From: Dactylellina haptotyla
Lineage: Eukaryota; Ascomycota; Orbiliomycetes; Orbiliales; Orbiliaceae
Length of the DNA: 64,000 nucleotides
Assembly: GCA_031310005.1 (NCBI GenBank)
Contig: CM062381.1
Span: 2,728,001-2,792,000, forward strand
Direction of reading: 5' to 3'
Part shown: positions 1-12,795 of the stretch, one piece after another
Numbering within the stretch: the stretch's first letter is position 1
How the letters are laid out: each line of letters starts with the position of its first letter
Notes under the pieces: generated by a model
Seen by the model: only the letters and a program-made list of their open reading frames with translations
What the model was told of the DNA's origin: nothing
Databases searched by the model: none
Position numbers and translations under genes: made by a program

Positions 1-2566
1 CTCGTATGTACGTACGAATAAGATGTGCACCCTGGCCGGTCACGATAAGTTGCGGAAGAAAATACATGTGCTTGGTTCTCTCTTGATTTCAGGGCGTGCA
101 CATGTTCAGACAGAACCCCTCAATCGATGCAATGGCCCTGCTAACTTCCAAGGCTAAGAACTGAGGGGCCGGAGGCGAGCATCGATCAATGATCGTGATC
201 ATGCGCCGGAGTCGAATTAGGTTACAGAAGGCCGTAGACGGCATCCATCGGGCGCTTGCCAACATGAAAACGATTGACAGGATGGAAAGCTGCTTCAAAA
301 GCATGGAATTCATTTTGCAGGCTGACGCGCATAAAAACAACGAGCTAGCAGATATTGGATTGCCCAATAAAACGTGACGGCTGACAGTATCTAGCTCCAA
401 ATGTCTGGGGTGTAGCGTAGCATGGAACATGTCTACCCACAATAGGGACACCCCATTTTGACCGAACTCTTCTTAGAAACAGGCACGCAGATAGTAGGTG
501 CCTCCGGCCGGGCTACTCCTCTCCTCCACCATGTAAGAACAGCGCACGGCTTTATAGCTGATGGCTGGTCACAAATTAATTTTTTTTCGAAATCGGACGA
601 GTTCACCTGTTTTGATGGAGCTCCCCCCACGTAGTCTTCGGTGGTTAGGTCATTCTTCTACGAGATCACCGAATCACCGAGGTTCTGCTTACGAGAGACC
701 GCGGACTCTACCTCTCGGGCACTTTAACACCAAATACCTGCCTTGGCCATTTTTCTGATGCTTCAATATTTACAATCAATAGCAGTGCTATGAAATATGG
801 ATTGGGACTAGGCGTGAAGGGGACCGCGACCTCTCAGACGAGCAGCACCAAATGGGCTATAAGTTGTGCGGGTCGGCCATGCTCTGGGCCAGTTATTAAT
901 TTCTTCGAGTCTGCTTTCTAAGACAAAGAGATCGTCCGGGTAAATTTGGGAGGTAATGGGAGGAGGAATCCGGCACCGTACCGACATGCCCGTCCTGCAG
1001 TATATGGTGTACTTATGGACTGGTCTGAGATCCCTGGCGGCATTGACACCGGCTTATCGATAAGACTGATGCCCCTCCTGTCGCCAATCAAACATGCAAA
1101 CGTCTGCTCCAACACCAGCCAGTTCCGGTGCCCTATCCACACACCTTTCTCACTAAGCAGATTTAAAGCGTTGCGAAATAGGGCTTTGTTGATTATCAAT
1201 ACTTCACGGTGTCGAGTAATCAGCGTTCAAGACGCCAGTCCCCGGTCCTTGGCTCGTCGCCAGAGAAATAGAGCAGAGCTGCCTATCAGTCCCGCCAACC
1301 TTTTTTTTTTCCGGCGATGAGATGGCTTGGAAACAGAGGAGCTGGGCAAGTACGACGTCAGTCCTTGTTCATCCTCACCCTCCGCTTCCTCAACCGTCCG
1401 ATTCCGCCGAACGCGAGGGTGAGCAACTGTTATAATTATCACATCCCTTTCACCCCCAGCATATAGAGTACAATAAGCCAGTCTCCTCCCAACTGCTAGA
1501 GCTGTTCGACTTCCTCGTACCAGGCCTAACACCCCCCGTTTTCTACGTGCCTTGATTCTCGGTCCCTCTCGTAAGCTAGATAGTCTTAGATTAGTGAACA
1601 TTGACTAAACTGGGAACATCTCGGGGTCTCTCTCCTTCGTAGCGAGAAAGCAAAAAAAGGGCCAAAGCCAAAAAAGGGTATAAAGTAGTAGATATCTATC
1701 CAATATGATTTCGCCCTGTCCTCTCGGGAAGAAAGACATATAGACAGACCGGCTATATTGTATCACAAAAGCTTATTGCTCAGATCGAAAATCCGCAAGC
1801 AAATGCCCGATTGTCGCTCGTCGTGAGGCCAAATCCAATTGCAATTGCACCTCTAGTCTTCCCAAACTCCAGAACCCTCCAGCCTCTCACGGGTGTGAAT
1901 ACTGCTTCAGCTTTGTCGACACGACGCCAGTGGGAGCGGCTAACCCTCCAGGAAACTATAAACCAAGATACGGTAAGCTCGCAGCAAGCCAGTGCGTCCA
2001 AGCCCGTGCCTTTCTGTGTCTCTCTGCCCGTCTGGTGCAGCGCTGCAGCGCTTTGCCTCTCCGCTGGATCCGTTGAATCGGCCGGGCTCCAGTTCCCCAC
2101 CAACACCCACCCAGAATACCTTATCCGGTATGCGTTACAGCGTCAAGGGCCTTTAAGCTGGCCAGCCGGCTGGCTCGCTGATTGATTGACTGCTAGCGAA
2201 AGCGAGGACTGCCTGCTTGCTCCTCCATGTCCGGGCACCCCTCGTTAAGGCCATCCCTAATCCTTTTTCCCACCGCCTAATATATTCTCCGTCTCTTCCC
2301 CTCCAGAGCAACCCCCATCGATCTCACCTTCTTCCTTCAATCCCTCACCTCTTCCTTCACCATATCTGACAGCGGTTCCCGACGGCTTCCAGGTGCAATT
2401 GTCCGGCTACCCAACGGAAACCAACAGCTTGCTGAGCAGTAGTGGGGTATATCATTATCAACGCATAACCGCCGCAACCAGCAGCAGCTACGCGAGGCAC
2501 GCACACCCACACACACCTGAACGTTACGTTATCCCTCCCAAGATATAATTTCGTCATACCGAAGCC
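1..2566. other. intergenic / upstream region of G6PD
   Basis: I see no supportable gene here. Open frames of up to about 124 codons exist on both strands (for example 946-1320, 1227-1601 and 1811-2185) but none shows recognisable protein features, consistent splice sites or homology. The last 300 bases (about 2270-2350) are pyrimidine-rich, a typical fungal promoter/leader feature ahead of the G6PD start at 2567. Confidence 0.5.
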
Positions 2567-4799
<2,233 letters not shown>

Positions 4800-5749
4800 G
4801 CTGGTTCCTCTTTCTGTTGAAATTTAATCACTCCTCTAAAGAGAGAGAAAAACAGTTCCTATGTACAGCCACGGCATTGGTTGCCCTGTTGAGTGTTTTT
4901 CTTATGAATATGTTTCTACATAAAAAGTACCACAGTTTTTTGAGCCAAACCGAAACCGAAACCAAAAAAAAAAACAGTCTGGGAGATAGGTGTAGGGCAT
5001 ATTGGAGAAAAATAAAAAGGTTGACTACCAAGCTTGCTGATATCGTTCTCTGCTATGGTACGGCAAGACCAACAAAAACAATTCGTCCTTTTTTCCACCT
5101 TCTCAGAATCTCCAAAGTCTCAAACCTGTTGAAATGTTTGACTTGTATCTCAGAATACAAAATGCAAATGCAACCCTCCAAATGAATCAAAGTTGTTATA
5201 TTTTAAGCAATCTACACGTGCATGTGCCTGTGATATATCTCCCGCGGGCCGTAGAAAATGGCGCTGCCATGCCGGCAAAGTTGAGTAATGTTACGCGGCC
5301 AAAGGCTGTGGTCCCGTCTTATTCGGGAGCCGAAACGCAGCTCGTCCCTTCCCAATAGATTTCCGGCCGGCTTTGGTGGTTGAATTAAATTTCGCTTAGC
5401 CAAAAGATAAGCAACGAGCTGCGACGAATCGTCTGCCGGATCCCCTGACCAGGGATAAGGCAGCATTGTTCTTATGGTGCAACCAAAGCTGGTTTTGTGG
5501 ATAAAATGACATAAGGAGTTTGGAACCTCACTCGCTCTCATTTGGTGTCCTTTCCCTTTCGCGACATAATACTACGCATAGGCTCCCTCACACGGAACTC
5601 CTCCCTTCTACTCGAACCACTGGATCTGGCCTAGAACTGCGTCAAGCAGTGGTACGACAGTTCTCGGACGACATATACTGTAGCTGCCTTTTAGCTTCAA
5701 ACTTGGTTTTCTGTTATTGTTTGTTCATATCGAAGCTGGATGAGCTTTG
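4800..5749. other. intergenic, G6PD 3' end to transporter promoter
   Basis: No gene recognised. The first part is presumably the G6PD 3' UTR (A-rich tracts near 4960-4975). The remainder is the promoter/5' leader of the transporter starting at 5750. Confidence 0.5.
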
Positions 5750-8198
5750 ATGGCCTCGGCAACATGGGTGGGCACGCCGTCGATACGCGGGTCCAGCAAT
5801 GCGGCGCGCATGGCGCTGCTGACTGTCTGTCTCGCTGGCGTACAGTATGTTTCCACCGTCTTCTTCTTGGCTATTTTTCGGATGTCATGGTACCTTTTGG
5901 ATGCTGATGTTCGGTTTCGCGAATGTGTCTAGGTTCACATGGGGAATTGAGATGGCCTGTACGTTTTCCGCTCCAAGCTCGCGCACGACTATTCAACATT
6001 GAACGCATCTGGTTGCTAACTGCGAACTGGGGAACAAACAGACTGCACGCCGTATCTTCTATCTCTCGGAGTGTCGAAAAGTAAGACGTCACTGGTCTGG
6101 ATTGCCGGTCCGCTATCAGGACTTATCACGCAGCCGATCGTTGGAGCGCTCGCCGACAGGTCGCGGTTAAAATGGGGCCGGCGGCGACCTTTTATGGTTG
6201 CGGGGACGGCGATGGTGTTTCTGAGCTTGTTGATGCTCGGGTGGACATCTGAGATCGTGGGCATCTTTGTGAAGGATAATGAGGAAAAGGTACGTTTGAG
6301 GTCTTTGCGTTCCAGTCGGAGCCTACATGCTAACGGATAAATTCTCATATTACAGCATAAGACGGCCACGATAGTTATGGCGGTACTTTCTATATACGTT
6401 CTAGACTTTGCGGTAAATGCTGGTATGTGGTACAAATGGTCCTTCATGCGATGAAGAACGAGACTGAGATGAATGGATCAGTACAGGCAAGCTGTAGAGC
6501 TGTTATAGTAGACACGTTATCGATACGGCGGCAGCAGGCGGGTAGCGCTTGGGGTATGGATTAATGTCTCCTGTGGATATTATGAGGGTGAGGTGCTAAC
6601 TTGGAGCTTATAGCAAGCCGTATGATTGCTGCTGGAAACGTGATCAGTTATCTTGCGTAAGCTACTGGAACTTATGTCTACTGATGATGGGCTTAGCTAA
6701 CACTATCTTGAAGTGGGTCTATAGATTTAGTCGGCATTTTCGGACATTGGTTTCTAGGGAACACCCAATTCAAGAAACTCTGTCTTATATCATCTGTAAT
6801 TTTAGCCGGAACGGTCGGTCTCACATGCTGGGCTGTCTCCGAGAGAGTACTCCTCTCCAGAAGGTTTGTTGCTTACCCGCAAAGGTTATCCGCGAAGCCT
6901 GGTTCAAGGCGCTAACGTTATCACAGAGAATCCGAAACTAAAGAAGGCATCTTCCATATCTTCGTCGTAATATACCAAACCCTGTTCAACCTTCCCAACA
7001 GAATCCGTGCTATCTGCTTCATTCAATTCTTTGCTTGGCTCGGCTGGTTCCCCTTCCTATTCTTCTCGAGTACATGGGTTGGTGAAGTCTACCAGCGCTA
7101 CGACCAAACGAAGCAACCGAAAACGGATGATGGACCTAAGGATGCTGTGGCTGATATCGCGCGCGTTGGAAGTATGGCGCTCGTCATTTTCGCCATCGTT
7201 TCATTGTTGGGATCCATCACGCTTCCATGGATAGTGCAATCTCCAAAATCGGATACGGTGTATAAGCAGAAACCGCATGAGGTGGACCTTTTGACAAAAT
7301 TTATAGTAGCGGTGAAGCCCGTGCTGGAGTATATCAAACCGTACAAGCCGACTCTTTCAACCGCCTGGATGGTTTCACACGTTATATTTGCTATCGCAAT
7401 GTCGCTTGCAGTATTCGCAGACTCGTTGAAGTTTGCGACAGTGCTGGTTGTCCTCTGTGGGATGTGAGTACTATTTATCTCTCTATATCTGCTCAGAGTT
7501 CGAGCCGGTTTGATCGATTACTTACAAACAATGAAACGGGCAGACCATGGGCGATAACATGCTGGGCACCATTTGCCATGCTCGGGGAAGAGATCAACCG
7601 CATAAGCCACGGTTCCGATGCGGACAACCTGATGAGCCAATCCGGGGAAGTTTATAACCGTCTCCAACAACTCGCAGATGAAGAAGGCGACGAAGACCAC
7701 GAGGAACGCCAACGCCTGAACAAAGAAGATGACAGATCTGACAGCTCCGACAACGAGGAAGAACTTGACCTCAGCGGCATCGGCCGCCGTGGGAGTACCA
7801 GATCCGATGTTGAAGCCGGCAACCTTGCACCCCCACCTCGTAGCGAACGAGAGAGCGAGGACGGAACGATGTCGCCTACGCTACATATCGTACAGACACC
7901 AGAGTTACGCACTGAAGAGGGGCAGAATTCGTCGACGGGCGAACTGGCGGGGATATACCTTGGCATACTGAATTTATTCATCACGTTACCGCAGTTCGTG
8001 GGCAGTTTTATGAGTTTCATCGTGTTTGCAATATTAGAGCCCGGAAAGAGCCCCGAACTCGCCGAAGGAGGAGGCGACCAACAGACACCACAGGAGCCGC
8101 ATAAAGGCGTTAATGCTATCGCAGTTACAATGTTAATCGGCGGGTTGGGGAGCATCGTTGCCGCGTGGAGAACGTTCAAGTTACCTCATGTTAGGTAA
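5750..8198 (+). CDS. GPH/SUT-family sugar (sucrose/alpha-glucoside) transporter
   Basis: Polytopic membrane protein of the major facilitator superfamily, glycoside-pentoside-hexuronide:cation symporter branch, resembling fission yeast Sut1 and fungal alpha-glucoside permeases. It probably imports sucrose or maltose with protons at the plasma membrane; the substrate is inferred from family. Nine exons: 5750-5844, 5933-5958, 6042-6289, 6356-6422, 6482-6553, 6614-6656, 6714-6863, 6927-7463 and 7544-8198, giving 630 residues. Family signatures are FTWGIEM in TM1, GPLSGLITQPIVGALADRS, WGRRRPFM (the RxGRR-type loop 2-3 motif), and VQASCRA..VDT. About 12 hydrophobic segments are visible, with a long acidic, Ser-rich cytosolic loop encoded by exon 9 (roughly residues 435-550). 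Exon 2 is a 26-nt microexon supported by homology and phase. The loop could be phosphorylated, but that is speculative. A second ATG at 5740 is out of frame with the protein. Confidence 0.93.
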
Positions 8199-8950
8199 AT
8201 TCTGATGGATATTCGGTGTTTCTCATTCTTGGATATATTATTATCGCATTACATTACATATTTGGCGACGGATTAGTTAGCGTATGAAGTGATATTTATT
8301 TGTAAAGGTTTGATTTGTTAGACGGATTCTTTTCGTGAAATCCTATGTAGTGTCGGATTAATTCGATTGTTGATAGTATTACTGAAATGTTTTTCTTGTT
8401 ACATTTGCATATACATTTGTTGGCACTGAAATGATAAAGTATATTTAATAGCCAGCACTACCACCAGAATGGGGATAACATCTTGCATCCACAAGATATG
8501 TGCTTAAGCAAGAAAAGAAAGAAAAAAAGAAAAAAAAAAGTCCCACAGATATGCCGTCATCTCTTCATTATCATATATAGCCGCTGAGAAAAAAGACACA
8601 GTCCTCCTTGCTAAATTACAATGGTGGTGGTGGTGGTGGTGGTGGTATTATGGTTGTGGAATGTTCAAAGCAAACAGTAAAGTAATAGGTATGTTTAATG
8701 GGATTCATTATTATGTTCGAGAGAGCGAGCGAGCACCAGCAAAACAAGGAAACTTTAAACAAAGGAACGAAAGAAAGCTTTTTTTAGTTTGATTTTATAA
8801 CTTTTAGTTCGTCTATTCAGGTTGCATCCATCCTGGCTTAGATTTCCTGGGTCGTATTCGCTTCCTTTTCGATTGCGTCCTTGTAAAGAACGTGGTTATG
8901 CTGCGGTAAAGTCTTAACCCGGTGGTTTTAGCGCTGAAGAGACTGGGCTC
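8199..8950. other. convergent 3' flanks of transporter and PhoD-like gene
   Basis: Both flanking genes end here (+ strand stop at 8198, - strand stop at 8951). The interval is AT-rich, with A-tracts around 8518-8540 and the TGG microsatellite at 8622-8646. No gene seen. Confidence 0.6.
8622..8646. repeat. (TGG)8 microsatellite
   Basis: Eight tandem TGG units lie in the 3' intergenic space between two convergent genes. They are not in a supported coding frame. Confidence 0.9.
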
Positions 8951-11900
8951 CTATACCTCTGCCTCAGCAGGCTTTTGTAAAATCGGCGTTGTGAGACCGT
9001 ACGGCTTCGTGAAACCGTTAGGGTCGTTTTGGTCGACTTCAAAGTTGATGACTAGATCTAGGCCACCTCTGAAATCGATGTTTGTATCCCCGTCTGATCC
9101 CTCTGGCTTATCGACGTTGTCGTATTCGCCACAATGCGTGCCTGTATGGTTTTCGCTGATTCGACAGTAATTTCTAGCCGGAAGGGTGGTATGGTTAGCG
9201 CGTTTCTGGCCTTTCGGATCGGTGAAGAATATCTTGATCTGTTCTTCGTATGTGTCGCGTTGCAGTTTATGTATCTGGGGAATCAGAGTCAGCTAGGTCA
9301 TTCGGAAAGATTCTAAAAAGAGAGATCAACCTTGTTCCTCTTGTTAAGCAAATCTGCAAGTGTGTTTGGCGGCGGCTATTTCTCCATGTTAGATTCTTCT
9401 CTTACAGTACTCTATCCCCACATGATAACTCACAGTGTTGACAATGGCGGAGGATACAACGTTGACCATATATCTGAAATCGTTGATCTTGGGTATCTTT
9501 AACCTCGATCTCGAGAAGAAGTGGCCAAATGTACCTAGATGAACATCACCACTGTAGATAACTAGTCAGTATTCGTTTTGCATGAAACGTTTGCAATGGC
9601 TTAATTTACCCGAGGAAGGTTACCCGGCAGTCTTTCCTTGCTGCCAGTTTCTGGAGTTCCAGAATAAGCCAGTTTCTCTCCCGTTTGTGGCCGCGAGCAG
9701 TCCAATGATCCATCATATCTAACAAACATTTAGCTCTAAGTCTTCTAGAATCGATCAAAATATTTCTTACCGTCAAGTAACTCCACGCCGCCATCAAACT
9801 TATTGAGGAAACCGTTCATGGTACCATCACCTCGTTTGCTTGCAATATACCTGATCGGGGTCATCAATGAAGATGTGAGGATATTTTCCAACCAAACCAA
9901 TCTTGGGTATGCAATAGGGACGCCAAGCAATACAATGAGATGCTTAGTTTCTCCTGCTACAATTTCTTGTTCTAATCTTTGGAATACTCGACCATAGGTC
10001 TCATTACTCAGCAGGAGATCGCGGGTCCGCTCCGTTCGGCAGTCAAGGGCCATAAATGCAACTCGCCTGCCAAGGAACATGAAGGTGCTGCGCGACGGTT
10101 CCTTGATGAAGGGCCCAGGCTGTGCACCGAGAAGCCAACTGGGTTCCGTGGGTTCACCTTCTGACAACGGCGAGTGATGTTGGAACAGCATGTAGTACTT
10201 GAACGCTACAGTGCCCAACCCAGCGAAGACTGGACAGCCATTGAAGTCCTCTGGATACGACCCGAAACCGTCAATAATGTCGTGGTCGTCAAAACAGTTC
10301 GTTGACGGAATCTGAGAACCCGCAACACCGAATAAACCTTGGGAGAACCAAAGACAATAGCGATTCAAGTAGAATTGCTCTAGCTCGTCTTGAAACTCCT
10401 GATCGAAAGGAGTGGTAGTCTTTATGCTTTGGTCCTTGATCGCAAGCCAGTCCTTGAACTTCTGGGCCTGCACTGAAACACAATCGTTGTAGAGCTGATC
10501 GCCGCCGCCTAACATAACATGGAACGGCTTGTTGAAGTGCTTGCGAAGAACGTCCCTCCACAGGGGATCCGGACCGCAAAAGTTGTTTGGATCCACGGCC
10601 ATACTGAATCCATTACAGCTATGAAACATTATATTCATGGTTTCATTTGCGCCGGGTACAAAAAAACTGACGGCACCTCCGTTATTGATACGGTATCCGA
10701 TACGCTGCTCATGATCGCCTAGCTCGATCTCAATGTTGAATCGCCAGAATGTAACACCTCTTTCCTGGTGGATTTTCTCCGCTGGGAAGTCCTTCGCCTT
10801 GCCTTGCCTTTCTCCATCCTTTCGAAAACGTCCACTACCGGATTTAGGTATATTCTTTGCGGGCGCAAAGTTATATCTGAGGGACGCAGGCAGGCTGAGG
10901 TCTCCGGCCCTATCTTCATGGGACATATCTTTCCCTTCGGGAAGATCGCTAGCGGGACGAAGTTCTTGGGTCTCTCCTGTGGAGCTGACCGCCGGTATCG
11001 CGGTAATGTCATCGGAGACATCACCCTCGGCAGGCAATTCACCGCCTTGGCCGAAGAGGCGGATAGAAGGAGCGGGTTCATATGACGATTCAGAGTCTTG
11101 GGTAACAATCAAGATGGAGCCGCGCCATATTTCCAGGCCGTGCTCTTTCCGCAATCCGGTGTAGCGGAGTAGAGGGCCGCACTTAACTTTCAGTGGGGGC
11201 TGGAAGCCAGATGAGACTAAAAGGGTGATATTAGCACCAAAAAACCATACTATGAATCGTGTTTTATCGACATCGAATTGTCTGGACAGGGAATTTACAT
11301 ACTCGGCACTGCAGGAATGTCACCTTCCTCCTCGACAAGCTCCAAATCGGTGAGACAGAGGTGGGCGCAAGTGCGAGGATAAGTTGGTTGTTGGCCGACA
11401 TCAAGATAGATACCCTCCCGGTGGGGTGCAGTCTGGGCAGCATCCTCATGATGACGGTGGAGGTGGAATCGACCGTGGCGAGTAACGTCCTTCGGCTCGA
11501 TGTGTGCGGGTTCTGCGTGGGACGAGGGCCCCGCAGGTTGGCCATTGATACTCCTGTTAGAGACAGGAGTATGGTTCCCAGAACGAGGGGGGGGAAGGGT
11601 CTCCATTAGAGTAAATCCCACTTGGTCACGGGGTTTTCTGACTGTTCCTTGCTCTTGTTCTTGTCTGGCTCTTTCAGCAAAAGAGGCAGAATAGCGACGC
11701 CTGTTTTCAGAGTGCTGGGCGGGTTTCGATAAGGAAGAGGACCTTGCGGTGTGTTTTGGTTTGAAGGCGGAAGGAGGAGTGGCGCTGGTGCTGTTACCGT
11801 TGCCGTTGCTGCTCTCAAAGGGTAATGCGGATGGGGGATCGATGGGTGAAGCAATTGCAGTTTGTTTTGAGGGAACCTCGGTGCTCCGAAGGAGACGTTG

Positions 11901-12795
11901 GGCTTGCTTCCTGGATAGGGTCCGTGATACGCCGGAGCTCGAGGATGCTTCCGGACCAATCAGACCTTCTTCTTTGCCAATGCGGTGAAGCTCTCGTTCC
12001 AATTTCTGGAGAGGGCCTTGGTCGTCGGCTCTGGTTACGAGATGCAAACGATCAGACTGGGGGACAACCCGGGTACAATTGACAAAAGAGGGACGAAAAG
12101 GGCAGGAACAGGATTCGGAATGCGAAAGGGGAAGACAAGATAAGAGAGAGAGAGAGAGAAATTGGATGAGCGGCATACCTGGTGAACGCGGGTTTGGCAG
12201 CAGCAGCGTTCAGGGAGCTTTTGCGCGGCTCGATGTGCAGCTGCTTCGCGTTGGGGCTCCGGGGCCGTGGCTTGGCAGTCTCGCCCAGCTGTGGCGCCGC
12301 GGTGGTTGGCGGTGGCGAGGGCGACGAGGGCGACGAGGACGAGGACGAGGAGGTTGGTTCGACTACGCGACCTTTCCCTTTTCGCACACGTAGCGACGAG
12401 GGACCGCTTTCTGCTGTCTCAGCCGGGGCAGCTACGACGGGCTGGACTGCTGCCACTGGATCTGGCGCTGGATCAGGCACTGAAACTGGCACTGACACTG
12501 GAGCTGGCACTGGAGCCGGAGCTGGTACAGCAGCCGTCGAGCGCTGGCGCCGATGCTCTCGCGAGGAGGAATGCTGCTTATGCTTCTTCTTCTCCTTCTC
12601 CTGCCAGGGCGGCGGCGGCGGTGATGGCTGGACTGCGAGCGGGGAGACGGCGGTGGCACCTCCAATGCTCGCGTCTCGCTCAGGAATGCGAATGTCCGGC
12701 TGGCGCGAGTGACGGCGGTGGTGGTGCTGGTGCTGGTGCTGGTGATGAGGGTGCTGGTGGTGATGACGCTGTTGCTGGGAGGCAGACGACTCCAT
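8951..12795 (-). CDS. PhoD-like phosphatase / metallophosphatase with long disordered N-terminus
   Basis: Large fungal member of the PhoD-like phosphatase family (type found in PF19050), a putative metal-dependent phosphodiesterase/alkaline phosphatase of unknown substrate. Seven exons on the minus strand: 12795-12179, 12030-11303, 11216-9771, 9718-9610, 9551-9434, 9375-9331 and 9274-8951, giving 1128 residues. Residues 1 to about 450 are low complexity: a His/Gln-rich start, Pro-rich and Ser-rich blocks and basic patches. From about residue 460 the sequence is globular, with FHSCNGFS, MLGGGDQLYND (about 685), CFDDHDIIDGFGSYP (about 760) and, after several introns, FLGGDVHLG (about 967), which look like the metal-ligand motifs of PhoD enzymes. 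DHWTARGHKRERN and the PPPNTLADLLNKRN segment are further family hallmarks. No signal peptide is evident, so a cytosolic location is likely. The first acceptor was set at 12031 because the nearer AG at 12057 breaks the frame. Confidence 0.9.

Noticed and set aside
7652-8179. 175-codon open frame antisense to the transporter's last exon
   Set aside because: Ser/Leu-rich mirror of the acidic loop; the plus-strand transporter explains the region.
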